DNA of 64,000 nt from Aplidium turbinatum (GCA_918807975.1 OU964918.1:31852477-31916476); one strand, 5' to 3'; counted from the stretch's first letter, positions 23,416-35,959 are shown. Numbers and translations are program-made. The notes: generated by a model not told the origin, from the sequence alone.

Positions 23416-24918
23416 CAGTGGTTCCCAGCCTGGGGTTCGCGGACCCCTTGGGGGTCTGTGAGAAAGCATTTGGGGGTCCGTGATTATCTTGATGAATTTT
23501 GGAAAAAAAATTGTTCAATATGCACGGATAGAGCACCAGCTATGCTCGGAAACAAATCCGGATTTGCTGCTTTAGCAAAAAACGAAGCTCCTCGCGTGGT
23601 TGTTACCCATTGCTTCTTGCACATGTACGCCTTAGCAGGAAAAACTTTACCAGCAAGTCTCAAAGAAATTCTGACGAATTGCGTGAAAGTTGTTAATTTC
23701 ATCAAAAGCAGAGCTGTAAACCACTGTACTTTTAAAGCGCTCTGTCAAGAAGTAGGGTCAGATTACGAAGTATTTTTGTTATCATTCTGTAATTTTGTAT
23801 CATTCTGAGGTACGTTGGTTATCTAGAGGAGAAGTTTTAAAACGACTGCAGCAGCTACAAAAATGAGGTATCAACTCTTTTGAAAGCAAAACGAAGTCCC
23901 CTCTCAAAATTGTTTGAGAGTAAAAGTTTTCTATGCGGCATGGCCTACTTAGCCGATATTTTTGGTCATATTAACAATGTTAATCGTGGCATTCAAGGAC
24001 CAGGTGTGACAATAATTGATGCAGCTGAAAAACTGAAAGCGTTTTTAGCCAAGTTGCCGGTTTGGAAACGCAGATTGGAAGCAGGTAATTACGCTAACTC
24101 TCCAATGTTAGAAGATCTTATCTTGATGCATGAAACTCAAAGAGAATGTACTCTTTTGATCTCTATGAGAGAAAAATTTTGCGCACACTTGGAAACCTGC
24201 AAATCTCATTTCAACGTTATTTTAATTTAGAACACCTGCCGCACGAAGTTGTAACATGGATTCGAAATCCTTTTTTTTGACTTGAGCAACATTAGCGATT
24301 ACGATCTCAGTAAAGATGACCTAATTGATTTGAGATCAAAAGAATTATTACGCATTAAATTTCATTCAAAAACTGTGGAAGAATTTTAGTGCTCAGAACT
24401 GCAAACCTACCCATTCTTGGCAAAGCAAGCGATTATTGTTTTGTTACCATTCATAACCACTTACCTTTGCGAGGCAGGATTCTCAGCTCTTGTTACAATA
24501 AAAATTAAACATCGAAATCGCCTGGACGTTGAAGATGACATGCGTGTTGCATTGTCAAAAACTCAAGCACAGTTCAGTCGTTTAGTTCAGGAAAGGCAAC
24601 AACAGCCCTCTCATTAAATTTGCTTACGTTGAAAAATTTTCGGCATGGCACTTTGGGTCACCTTAATATTCAAATACTGCTGACATTTCTTGAACAATTC
24701 ATTCATTTTCTTATTTGAGCAACTGTTTAACCTGATATTTTCCGCAGGAGTCATAACGGCAATGCAATATGACAGTAGGCTACAGTAGTTGAGTAGCATA
24801 ATTATTACAATAGTCAATAGTATGTTAATTGAGTTTCAGGCAAAATTTAGGTAGGGGTCCGCAGATTTAATAATTTGTCTAAAGGGGTCCGTGACAGCAA
24901 AAAGGTTGGGAACCACTG
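23416..24918 (+). mobile_element. hAT element with SCAND3/ZBED-like transposase remnant
   Basis: Ends are CAGTGGTTCCCA and its complement, with a perfect 8-bp duplication ATCTAGTC (23408-23415 and 24919-24926). Plus-strand frames encode several transposase blocks. These are CTDRAPAMLGNKSGFAALAK, THCFLHMYALAGKTLP, LFESKSFLCGMAYLADIFGH, and the C-terminal dimerisation block TTYLCEAGFSALVTIKIKHR with NRLDVEDDMRVALS. All are typical of hAT proteins related to SCAND3, ZBED5 and FAM200. The N-terminal part is missing and frames are broken, so it is a 1.5-kb internally deleted copy. Confidence 0.92.
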
Positions 24919-25029
24919 ATCTAGTCGGTGAATCTTCTAGTCTTGCACTGTTTCTTCTCCAAGTATATTACATAATAAGGATTTCGCAATCAAAGTCACT
25001 ATAGGACAGTAACTGGTAATAACATTTCG

Positions 25030-25626
25030 TAAGAAAACAAATCAATAGCTTTTTTTCCTTAGTCTGAACCTTAAAACATTCAACCAGGCTAACACTCACA
25101 ATAGTATTTCAATAAAATTTAATTTGTATTGTAGAACCGGTTTTCTTCTATTAGGAATCGTCAGCACAATTGAGTCGAAACAAAATTTAGCCTACAATAT
25201 AAATAAATGTCAGCACAACTGGACCAAAAACAAACTAAAAATTACATATTAATTAGATAAAAATGTTCATGACCTCCATATTCTTTTCTTTATTTCTTCC
25301 TTATCTTCATTGTTTTAGCAAAAACGCAACTATCGAATATTAAAATTTTGAAAAAGGAAAAAATAAAGAAAAGAATATGGAAGTCATGAACATTTTTATC
25401 TAATTAATATGTAATTTTTTGTTTGTTTTTGGTCCAGTTGTGCTGACATTTATTTATGTTGTAGGCTAAATTTTGTTTCGACTCAGTTGTGCTGACGATT
25501 CCTAATAGAAGAAAACCGGTTCCACAACACAAAATAAATTTTATTGAAATTCTATTGTGAGTGTTAGCATGGTCAAACGTTTTAAGGTCCAGACTATGGA
25601 CAAAAAGCTATTGATTTGTTTTCTTA
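25030..25626. repeat. long inverted repeat (foldback element)
   Basis: Two arms of roughly 260-290 bp, starting TAAGAAAACAAATCAATAG and ending with its complement, read as near-perfect complements. Matching blocks include ACCGGTTTTCTTCTATTAGG and AATGTTCATGAC in opposite senses. The short spacer at about 25310-25350 is AT-rich. No coding is present. The structure fits a foldback MITE, and the transcript would form a long hairpin. Confidence 0.88.
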
Positions 25627-26093
25627 GTGATTGCTTTCTGTATTAGGTAGATCGCCCATTTGAGGAAGTGTCATAGCATCAGATCACCTTTTCCAGTTAG
25701 TTTTTCCCACATTTCGTAAGAATTATACAAATAAAACAGTACGCTCCGTCAAGACACATAATGTAGCCTACCCTGTGGGCTATACTTATTGATTGCGACA
25801 CCATCCTTTTGTGTTCTAACAACAATACCCGGTAGGCTATATAGGGTATGGCTGCAACAAACGTGTAGCAATTTTTAAAGCGATAGCATGGCCGACATAC
25901 TATAACAGAATCAAAAAGCTAAAGGTCTCATTTTGTAGCACTAAGCTATGAGCAATCGCTGTGAAGTTTTAAAAAAATTGCACAAAAAAAAACAAAACAT
26001 TTCAGATAAAAAGTGTTACTTTCATACCTGATTTCCCCTACGTTTGATTAAAAAAGTTTCATATAACATTTTTAAAGCACAAAAATTACATAC

Positions 26094-26234
26094 ATGTTGC
26101 AATGGACCATGAGGAACATCTGTCATCTGATAAGCTTGTGGCTGTTGATGTTCGACTTCGCTTGATTGTTCTTGGTTAACTTGGGGATCATCAAATCTTC
26201 GAGCTTGCCCGACGACTGTCCTTGGAGATGGTTG
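26094..26234 (-). CDS. CARD gene exon X2 (duplicate of 41461-41613)
   Basis: 141 bases, phase 0-0, with acceptor TTTTTATAG and donor CAT|GTATGT. It begins QPSPRTVVGQARRFDDPQV and ends DVPHGPLQH. It aligns with the exon at 41461-41613: QP.PRT at the start, then R.FD..QV, then SEV..QQP. The intron sequence before the exon (CTATAAAAA on the plus strand) also matches. The long Gln/Pro linker is probably unstructured. Confidence 0.85.
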
Positions 26235-27377
26235 CTATAAAAAATAATCAATTTAAGTTGTAAATCGATGTTATTGTACTGTATATCGAGTTTTCTTTGT
26301 AACGTGAAAAACAACTTACGGGAATCAACTTTAATATCTATATTAGGCTACTTACAAAATATTATTTCGGTGTAGTTGGCTAAAGTTTGGTTGGGAAAAA
26401 TTGTTTTAAAAATATTAGTTTAAAGTAAAGAGGTTCCAGTAATTTTAAATCGTTCTTTCAGTTCAGTTTAGTTTGTTCTTATTTCTGATCTTCACAACGA
26501 AAAAACAATACATGACAAACATAGCAGAGGTCTAGTGTGAGGCACAATAGCTATTGCTTTGCATATGAGTTATAAATGTGTAGAAAATTATATTCATAAA
26601 TAATTATACAATTTTGGTAAAGAGGTGATTTTCTTGAACCATAGACAAATAAAACCATACAACTACACGCCATTTAACATAATATAATAACGTGAAAATA
26701 AATTAAAAATTACGTGTTAGTCCTTATCATGTGAATAACATAATTGTACTCATGTTCGTCCTTATAATGTGAATAACTGCCTGATATTATTCATAAATAT
26801 CTAACCAAAGCAAGTTAATATCTTTTTTTATTTATTTAATGCTTAAGCTTTAATCTATAGGTGCAACTTGAAAGGAGTTATGTTTTTTCGAGAGAAATTA
26901 TTTTTTTCGCGAAATTTGGGTGATTTTACTTCTGTCAGCTTAAACTGACACTAGCAACAGGAGGGTACAAGTAAAACAAAGCAAGATCGCGTTGTAGTAA
27001 TTGTTCTATGTTTATATGCAAACTCTTTTTTCAACAAATAAGCCAACAAATAAAAATATCAATAATTTAGAAGCAAATAAGCAAACAAAAGCCAATATTA
27101 ACAAAAAAGAAACATTAGTTTAACATTTTCGCCAAAATCGACCAAAAGTATAACCAAAAAATATCATGTCAAACTAAGTAACTTTGCCGATTTCAAATGG
27201 TTAATGACAGAAGTTAATTTTGTATCTGCGCCAGGTTTTAATTACAAATAAACTACTGAAATGTTTACAATAATCAAAATTTACAGCCAGTTCATGACGC
27301 CACGATGCAACACAAGCGTGCTCAACAAAGAAATCGTGTTTCACCTGTACCCTCTTGCTCGGAGGATCAGATTAAGC
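26235..27377. other. intron, nothing recognised
   Basis: AT-rich intron between exon X2 and the hAT element at 27378. Tracts of AAAT and TTTT, with no coding frame of note on either strand. Confidence 0.5.
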
Positions 27378-29513
27378 CAAGGGTCGGCAACCTTTTTCTA
27401 ACAGCGGCCAAAGCCAAACTTTACATGGTCTTGGCGGGTCGTAGCCTACTACTAGCCTACTAGTTTGATAAATTTAGACTCATGACTTCAAGGCGTTGAC
27501 GTAATACCCTCAGAATATCGGATCCTGTAGTAATATCCTTAGAGAAGAAATCATCTGAACAAATTCTTCAACATCAAAATGTTTGTTTACTAAACGCACA
27601 AATACTACCAGCTCAGCTGTAGACCTATCTGTTGTGTCTGTGCTCTCGTCGTCTGAGCTTCTGGGGCCGAGGGTCTATCCTTTTACCACCCCAGATTCAC
27701 GATGTTCTCGGACTACACTGGAAGGCTGCTAGAGAGCAGCCAGTCTTTAGTTTTATCATCCATGACGCGCAGACCTTCCACTCCGTTAGGTGGCTTGAAG
27801 ATGGTACAGTCATTGATGATGTGGTCTGCGGTCTGTTCCTCGGCACCACATTCACAGGAGGAGGAGGAAGCCATTCCACATTGGTGCATGGTTGAGCGGA
27901 AAAGCCCGACGCCCGTACGAGACGGTTGAGGCGCACCCATGCCTGTCTCTGTAGTGTCAAGCCGATGGGGCGTGTGTCGGCATCGGGGATGAATGAATGG
28001 AGTCTGGTGGTGCTTGACCTCCATTCAGAATTCCATTTATGGTCCGCCCAAGTAGCCGCAGAGATGTCTTGTTCATCAGCTTCGTTGATCAGAAGCCGAG
28101 CGGCTGGCACGAATGGGTGTCTTGATTTCAGTCTGCGGGGGTGCCCGTTTGGGAAGGCAAAGATCTTGTGGTGGAGAAGATGATTAGGCTCCAGTGCCCG
28201 TCGACCGAGGGACAGAGTGGCTTCTTCGCGACGAAGCTCAGCAGGTTGGATGCCAGCGAGAATGGGGAGATTGTCCAATGGTGTGGGACGCAGGCATCCT
28301 GGTCACTGTGCGCAGGGCGCTGTTTATGGCAGTGTCGATGTTGTGGCAGTGAGCACTGCGGCACCAGACAGGCGCACAGTACTCTGCTGAAGAGTAGACA
28401 AGGGCTAAGGCTGCTATTCGCAAAGTGTCAGCCCTCGCCCCCCAGCTAGAGCCTGCCAGGCGCTTCAGTAATGCAGCGCGGGATGTCAGTTTCTTGCGCA
28501 GTGACACCAGATGGTGGCGGTATGTGAACGATCTGTCTAGTGTCACCCCAAGATACCTTGGCTCGGGGCAGAAGGACAGAGGTTTTCCGTTGTTGTGGAC
28601 ATGTAGCTCACGATCAGCTTCCCGATTGTGTAGGTGGAAAGCTGCTGCCACAGTTTTGGTTTCGCTGAGTTTCAGTCGCCAGTTCTGGAGATAAGCTGAG
28701 ATGGTTTGCATGTCCTGGCTCAAGGTGTCTTCTAGATTTTCCCACGACTTTGTGGAGTGGAGAATTGCCAGATCGTCCGCATAAGCGTATTTTGCGGAGA
28801 CCGTGGTTGGCAGGTCGTGGGTGTAGATGTTGAAAAGAAGTGGAGCCAGTACCGATCCCTGTGGGACGCCGTTTTTCAGGCGTCTTAGTCTGTGCTCTCA
28901 TCTCTTGTCATTGAGAAGAACCGTACCTACATCTGCAATAACTTTTTTGCTAGATTGTACGTTTTCAGACAACTCTTCTTTTCGTCAAGTTGCGGTTCTT
29001 GCTGAAAAACCTATATATGAAAAATAGTTTTTTTTTTTTCTTGACATGTTTTCAATAACATCCATCATGCATCTTTTCCCAAATTTGCCATCAGATCAGT
29101 ATACGATTTCTTGTCGTTTGCTATTAATTGCGCTACCTTGTAGCTAGCAAAAGCATTTTCTGATTCATTGGTTTTCCTTTCCTTTGTAACAGAGAAACTT
29201 GCTGCTTTAAGCTATTTTTTTAATTAATTAACTTTGCCGTTCCTTGTTGGACCCATTAACTTTGAAAAGAATAATATGTTTCGTATCATAATGGCGCTTT
29301 ATGTTGAGTTCCTTATTTACACAAAAGAAACGCTGCAAATCAAAGACGTTGGGCTACCAAAATGAAAAGTACTACTTGTTCTCCCATTTGATTACCGTAT
29401 ACTATACCACTGACCGGGCCATATAATACTATAACTTGTAAAGGAAATACGAGTCGAAGGATTTTTCTTGGCGGGCCGGATATGGCCCGCGAGCTGTAGG
29501 TTGCTGACTCCTG
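27378..29513. mobile_element. hAT element carrying a LINE insertion
   Basis: Ends are CAAGGGTCGGCAACC and the complement of CAGGAGTCAGCAACC, close to the common hAT terminus CAGGGGTCGGCAACC. Flanking 8-mers GATTAAGC and GTTTAAGC differ by one base. The element itself shows little coding sequence. A 1.24-kb LINE fragment sits in it at 27651-28887, so the hAT insertion is older than the LINE insertion. Confidence 0.88.
27651..28887 (-). mobile_element. 5'-truncated LINE with RT C-terminal half
   Basis: A near-identical direct repeat GTCTGTGCTCTCRTC flanks the segment (27636-27650 and 28888-28902), as expected for target-primed insertion. The minus strand encodes a YADDLAI catalytic block near 28770-28790, then KLSETKTVAAAFHLHN, CPEPRYLGVTLDRSFTYRHH, TPLDNL-type blocks and a C-terminal CECGAEEQTADHIINDC zinc-like motif. 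The family is Jockey/CR1/I-like; I cannot name the clade. A few frame breaks are present. The 3' end ends CTACACTGGAAGGCTGCT, matched by a 3' fragment at 61155-61262. Confidence 0.88.
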
Positions 29514-30583
29514 GTTTAAGCTATAGCGACTTTTATACACAGGCCATGACACCATGCAGCTTAAAATTTGACTGAAAGCCGATCTGTTAGCAGCCAAAAT
29601 CGCTAGTAGAAGTTGATAGTTTGAGTATTAGTTAATAAATATAGTCTTTGTGTGTATTTTGTTTATGAATTTGAGTCACTTTTGTGCTATTGTTACCATT
29701 CAAATAATGAACTAGATTCGGGCAGTTGTGCAGGAAATCCAAAAAGGATCTGGCCACACTGGTGATTGAGTAAAACTTGTCATTTTATTAAAGTTAGTTT
29801 TTTTTTCAGTGATTTGGGATTCAGTAACCACACTTTGGCAATTGGATCATTCTCAAAACCATCATTTCAAAGGGATATAAAGTAAATTCAGCTTAGATTT
29901 CAAAATCAGAATTACATCGGCCTTTAGTCAGGCCTCTAGTTCACACGTGGTCAAGGCCTGTGTATATAAATCGCTTTGCTTTAAGCTGACGGTAGTAAAA
30001 TAATTACAAACTTTTGTAAGTCTACCTTTAATTTAATTTTTGCTTAGAATTACTTCAATAAGATATCTTTCAGTTTTGTGTGAAATTTTTTCAATTTTAT
30101 TCTAATTCATAGGCGTTTGATAGCAATTAATTTCTAGAAGAAAAAAAACAAACTTTACGTTGCTGTAGTTATCGCGAAAGTTATTAACTCATAATTTTAT
30201 AGGGATCAAATATAGTTAGCTACAAGTTTCACTATACACGCTTCACTATCAGATTAACCAAAAAAATGGATTCTAAAAGGCGTTAACATGGTTAACATGC
30301 TCCCAACTCTTCGTTTGGCGCTTTCAGTTTCAACTGATTCTTAGAGGATATGGGTTAAGTATGTTACTTCGTGAAAATGTTACTTTGTAATATCTAGCTC
30401 GCAAATCAGTCTTTTTTACATTGCTCAACGTCTGCAGACGTTGAATAATATAAAATTAGATTCATTTGCTGGACAAGTTTTGTGATTAATTTAAAGCAAT
30501 CGAAACATAAGTACAAAGAAGAATGAAAGCTTTACACTTTTGCATTACAACTCTACCTGCTTTGTAATAGAAATGGGTGAAAA
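29514..30583. other. intron, nothing recognised
   Basis: AT-rich intronic DNA between two mobile elements, with no coding, repeat or RNA structure that I can support. Confidence 0.45.
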
Positions 30584-31442
30584 CTAGGGCCCGCAAAAGT
30601 CAAAATTGTTTAAGGATCTCGTCTGCCCACAAATCAAAGAATAAAGTTGTTTTCAACACCTAGGGGACTGTTTCCAAGAAGTTTATAGGTCAAAATAAAG
30701 TCAAAATTGACAATACAGTCAAAATTTTCAATAAAGTCAAAATTTGTCAAATTATGGCTTTTGACAAACTTTTTTGTGTTTTTTGAGAGTAATTTTTGTC
30801 AAAATCCTCGTGGAAGCATTGTAAATCAGGAACTGCGACACAATTAAGCCATATTAACCCACAAAAACAGGAAATATGTCACAATGCCCACTTGGATGAG
30901 CAGTAACTTTTATCACAAATTGTCCATTATTTATTCATTGTTACGTATTTAAATAGTTCTTATAAAACACTTTCTCTTCACAAACGCGATCTTTTTGAAA
31001 ATCAACAGTTTGGATTTTAGAAATAGCTTACTGACATTCTGTAATACAAAAATACCTAAGCAAGCTAAATCGTCTTCAGCAAAAGTTAGACAGATTTGGC
31101 GAGATTTTCCTGGTGAATTTAATGCAACTCCCGGGGGTGATTTAAGGTGAATTTTTGCGAGTTTATAGTGAATTGAGATAAAAGTATTTTGTTGAAAGCG
31201 ACAGGAAAAGTAAACGCTATCAAGCTGGATTGGAGCGACAACAGGCATCGCAATCAAGGCAACTTTCATTGAACAAGTCCCTTTTATTGAACACATTTGG
31301 GTCTAAAATCGACAAAATATTATGTTTGGGTAACTGGTATCAATTCAAGGAAGAACTGTGGCCTCTACAAATAAGCAATTTCGTTAGGTCAAAATAAAGT
31401 CAAAATTTGATAAAAATAAAGTCAAAATAAAAATGGTCCTAG
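30584..31442. mobile_element. probable MITE with GTCAAAAT repeats
   Basis: The ends read CTAGGGCC and the complement of GGTCCTAG. The 8-mers outside (GGTGAAAA and ACTGAAAA) match at six positions. Near both ends the motif GTCAAAAT or AAAGTCAAAATA occurs many times, like the subterminal transposase-binding arrays of DNA transposons. There is no transposase. The 115-codon minus frame inside is not convincing as a gene. Confidence 0.45.
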
Positions 31443-31560
31443 ACTGAAAACTTTGAAACATGTGTCGTTTTCATTAGATCAAGAGTCGCAACCAACCTAC
31501 ATTTCATTCAAATAAAGTTGAATTACCAAAACTAGTACAGCACGTGGTGTGTCTTCATGG

Positions 31561-33379
31561 CGGCCCGTAGCCAGGGGGGGCTCTCAGGGTTCCCGGGAAC
31601 CCCCCCTTGAGCCGAAAAGGTCCACATTTTGGAGAAGGTGTGGTGTACATACGATCACAGTATCAGCAGAAACCTTCCAGATAGTTTTAAATAAGAGGTT
31701 TCTAGAAGATAAATGGAAGATTGAAAACATTTTCTTCCCTGACGCGTTAATAACGAAAAATAAAATGGTTGATTGTAGCCTACAATAGTAAAGTCTTAAA
31801 ATTTGATCATTGCTGCGTCATAATGCCTTGTGTTAGCGAATGTGACGTAAGTTGTTTAACTCGTATTTTCTCGGATACAGAGTTTATGTAATAGTCAATC
31901 TTTCTTGCATTCTACCTTCTGGATAATTCTATTGATAAAATCTTATATGAATAGCCTACAGTTCTCGTGATAAAAGATAGTTGACGTGAGAACAGGCAAC
32001 GGAATTGTGGACGCATTGGTTTAGAGGGGTCACCAAACTACGGCCCGCGAACTGATTTCATCCGGCCCGCTACGTGCTGCGGAAATAACAGCTGCACTAC
32101 AACTGTCAAGGAAAAAAGTTACCAAACTTTTTGTAGAGGACTGACGTTGCTGTTTATCGTTAGGCCACCACAAATGGGGACAGCCTAGGCCAAATTTTGA
32201 AAGATGTAATGTTTTTTCAAGAACACGATGCCCTGTAGTGTATCACAGCAGGAGATAACTTTTCCAGTAACCTTTCGATTTTCAGCACAACTTTGCTATT
32301 CCACCGCTGACTTTGTTATTTGTTATGCTCAATTCAAATCAATGGAGATTCCTAATAGTTGTATATCTTTTCGCAATTTGCATCTGGCCCGCAGCTGTTA
32401 ATCTCGCAGCAATCTGGCCCTCAGAGAAATAAGTTTGGTGACCCCTGGTTTAGTGGATATTGTGGGATATACTTTAAGCTGAATTACATTGAAATTTGCT
32501 GAAGCTTACATGTATTTGTCCCATGGACCTTTTTTTTTAAGAAAAAAATTCCATAGACCATTGCAATTGATGTCCATAATGTGAACCAATAAAGTTTTCT
32601 TTGGACCACTGAACATTCCAGGTGGACCACCAGTGGCCCAAAAATTGTTATATTGCAAATTGTGCAGTAGCTTACATGACTCATGGCCACCTGGAGATGC
32701 GGCCTCATTTGTCACATTTTGCAGATTTTGATTACAGCTGAGATATTTTTACTTTTTGCAGTTTCCTAATGACATAAAACTTTTTTGTTGCTTCGGGGAA
32801 GCAGTTGCAAATGAGAAAAAGTAAGTTGAAAAATGCAAAATCAGACTGTTGTTGAAAAATTAACAGTCTGACTAAAGTCTTCGAAATCAAATTTTCTTTG
32901 TTTTTCAACATGTGAGGATGTTAAAACCTATTGTGTCATCTGGGGAAAAGAGTAAAGAAAGCGTAAAAATCTAATTTTTAGAAAAATTTATTCAAACGTT
33001 CGCCCAAAGTTAGAAAAACCTGGAAATTTCTGCAAAATGTGACAGATCAGGCCGTATCTTTAGGTGGCCACTGGCCATGCATGACCTTAAAAGGGCATCT
33101 GCCGCCGCTTCCGGCGCCCCTGTCGGTTCCACTGTAGATGTGCTATTGTTAATGTGAAAATTATTTGTACGGTAGCCTATTTATTTCGTTTTTTTATAAT
33201 TGACAATTTGAAGTTTGTTTTGTTTGTTGGTACATATTTAGGCTATTATGTACTGCCGCTTCTTAAGTTTTGATTGCTTGCTTGTGGACACGCCAAGATG
33301 AAAGTGTTTTCAAAAGGTCCATATTTTTGGATTTGGAACCCCCCCTTGAAAATATCTGGCTACGGGCCTGCGGAACTCA
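31561..33379. mobile_element. hAT-like element inserted in a coding exon, 1.8 kb
   Basis: Inverted ends CGGCCCGTAGCCAGGGGGG on the left and TGGCTACGGGCCTG on the right. Flanking 8-mers CTTCATGG (31553-31560) and GTTCATGG (33380-33387) look like a target duplication with one change. The right end carries about ten extra bases beyond the inverted repeat, so the left terminus may be slightly eroded. No transposase is visible. It contains a second element at 32025-32447. Confidence 0.78.
32025..32447. mobile_element. hAT-type MITE, second copy of the 3604 family
   Basis: Matches the element at 3604-4101 over nearly its whole length but lacks several internal segments. Ends are AGGGGTCACCAAACT and its complement. 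The flanks GGTTTAG and GTTTAGTG suggest a target duplication with a small loss at the left end. It is nested in the element at 31561-33379. Confidence 0.85.
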
Positions 33380-34010
33380 GTTCATGGTCTCTCGATACAG
33401 ATTTCGGTGGAACTCCTTCCCTTGATATTCGATTGTTTTTCGAACTCTCATTTGAGTAGAACTGGCCACTTGCCGTCATGAATTGATCCTGCACATTAAT
33501 ATTGAAAGTTTACCCTTCCTTTAGAGTTTAGATGTTACCAAAATTGGTCGTTTCTTTCTGTATTTTCAACAAAAAGCGCCATAATCAGAGATAAGCTATA
33601 TTAGTCGTACTTTGCTCTTGCAAAATACAACTATTGTATTTTTCTTCTGTCATGTTCAAGCTTTCTTTGTTACTTCCGCTACTGTTTCAAAAAAATCAAA
33701 ACGCACCACCTTGTCTTGCTACCTTATGTAAACACTTCAGATGATGCTGTGGTAGGCTATCATTGGCACATTGAAGCGGTGATGGTTTGTCCATTTGATG
33801 CTCACTGGTCCCAGGGGCGGATAAGCAAACTGAATCAGCCCGGGAATTTAGAAACAAAAACAGCTCACTTTTATCTTCACTTTTATTCAAGCGGTTGTCA
33901 GACTACTCGACATGCGACAACTCAGCAGTTAGGGTACATTTCAGCTACTGCCAAGTGAGAGAAGGAGATTTACGTGCTCACGTCGAACTTGCTTGGTCAT
34001 CGCTTGTTAA

Positions 34011-35959
34011 CATAGCCTTAGGAGATTACGGTCGCCCCCCTGCTGAAAAAAAAACGTCGCAATTTGGGCAAAAATGTCCAGTTATTTGGGCAAATCAATC
34101 GTTCCATGCTTCGACATCTTACAAGTTCAAGAACTTTACATAATTATTATAATGTATGAGATACATTAATATTTTCCAATGAATATAAAATGTATTATCG
34201 ATTTTGGAAACTATTGCATGTGGATGTGGTATTGCAATTTGGGCAGAGTGATAAGTTTCTATTCGACAACTGCAAAAATAAGTGTAAAAGAGCATAATTG
34301 GCGAACAGAGGGAAGCTTATTACTTATATTTACTAACATGTAGGCTGCATTTGTTCACCGGTAAGATATAAAAGTCTTCTGGGTACTGGTAATTTGATGA
34401 GGTTGTTTGCTTTTTTCTCAATATCCTAATGAAGTTATTTTTAAAATCCATTTGGGCAAAAATGTCTATGTATTTGAAAAAATCAATTCTTATCATGAGT
34501 TTTCAACATTCTACCAGTTTAGTAACTTTGTATATTTGTTTTATAGGGCCGTATTTTGTATAAAATACAATATAAAATGCAGCATCGACACTTTTAGAAA
34601 ATTTAGTATTGCAATTTGGGCAGAATGTTAAGTTTCGATTCACTATCATCAGAAACTAAAAATAAAATAATGCAAGTGGCAAACTGAAGTGGACTTATTA
34701 CAGATATTTGTTGGGGTGTACACTGTACACACTAGCCTACATTTCTTCATTGGTAGAATTTTGAAACCCTGCTGGGTAAGCTACTGGTAACCTTATGAGG
34801 TCTATTTGCCTTTTTTTTTATATCCCAATGATGTAAATGTTTGTAAAAGTATTTGGGCAAAAATATCCACTTATTGGACAAATCAATCTTACCAAGAGGA
34901 ATGCTATGCTCACCAAACTTAACTTAAATACAACAAAGGTAGCTTTTAGATATGGACAAACAAGTTAAACATTTGTCATAAATTTTATAAATCAACAGTT
35001 GTGAGACCGCATATAGTTTACACCACTTCTGTGAGTATTTGATCCCAGCAACTAACTTTGCCTGTCCTAGGGTTGATATGCTCAGCTATTTACCATCAAT
35101 AAACCGTATTCTAGCAACGACAATAAAGGCAAGTATTGTGTTAATTTGTCACCCAATTCATCAGGGAATGCGGACAGTGCTGTTGGTAATATGGTCTATA
35201 CTTTTGGCAAGCATTAAGTTTGAAGGATTACCTATGGGTCATTTTTTTAGCCTAAGCCTACTGTTGCTGCTTCATTTTGAAGTTAGAATATCTCTGTGAT
35301 GATGTTCTGAAAGAAACATTAACTATGTGGTATATAGAAGTAGTTTTGTTTAAAAGTGCAAGTTTGATGCGTGTAGCATGATAAACTATCAAATTCTTTT
35401 CAGGCTGTGGGGTTTGAAGTAGCATAAATTAAGTAATGTTACTGGTTTGATAAGTAAATAGGCTGTCATTTTAGTTTTTTTTTATCAATGGTTCATTCTG
35501 TGGAGTATCGTTATAATTAAGAGATTGGGATACTTTTGGTCTGGCCTGTTATTGCAATTAGGCTGGAGATTTTCACTTAATCTGGCGACATGGATATTCA
35601 GCCACTGTTGTCTAATTATTGCTGAAAATCTCAGTTCAAATTGTTTGTTGAATCCAGGTAGGCCTAATATTTACCTTTTTTTGTGCCACAAGAAAGTTTC
35701 AATTTGACGATTTATTTAATTGGGTCAAAGACAGGTGTATGAATGTACAGTAGATAAAAGTTAATTCAGTCTTATTTTGGTGTACGTTATTTTGCCTGTG
35801 TTTTCTCGCACACGGCCAAGTTGATGCCTGTGGAGTTATTAGACTACACTACCTCAGCAATTATGAGTAACGTTGCGTTTCTGAAAACATTTTTGGAAAG
35901 ACAAAATTTGAGCAAATTTTGTTTGCCTCCCCAAAAGGTTCTACTCTCCTACGGCTATA
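34011..35959. mobile_element. DNA element with CATAGCC ends, second family member
   Basis: Ends CATAGCCTTAGGAGA and TCTCCTACGGCTATA, with flanking 8-mers CTTGTTAA (34003-34010) and CTTGTCAA (35960-35967). Inside, ATTTGGGCAAAAATGTC and ATTTGGGCAGA motifs recur, as in the member at 13023-15647. There is no transposase frame. At 1.95 kb it is longer than a typical MITE. Confidence 0.82.

Larger units (their letters stand above)
31527..33488 (-). pseudogene. CARD gene exon Y3, split by a transposon
   Basis: The exon lies in two pieces, 33388-33488 and 31527-31560, on either side of the element at 31561-33379. Its acceptor (GTGCAG|GATC) and donor (TTTTG|GTAATT) are intact and match those of exons at 42707 and 46418. 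The first piece reads DQFMTASGQFYSNESSKNNR then ISREGVPPKSVSRDHE. With one copy of the (C)TTCATGG target duplication counted, the second piece continues in frame as DTPRAVLVL, the homologue of the DKPSAGQVL end of Y1. As it stands the exon cannot be read through. Its phase is 0-0, so skipping it keeps the frame. Whether it is skipped or the insertion is polymorphic cannot be told here. Confidence 0.8.

Noticed and set aside
30949-31296. 115-codon minus-strand frame
   Set aside because: Lies within a repeat-rich MITE-like segment, has no domain and no splice partners in phase.
33696-33890. Minus-strand candidate exon reading GTSEHQMDKPSPLQCANDSL
   Set aside because: Composition fits the gene and there is a donor (AAG|GTAGCA), but the only plausible acceptors give phase 1 in and 0 out, which does not fit the phase 0-0 neighbours. 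Left out pending transcript data.
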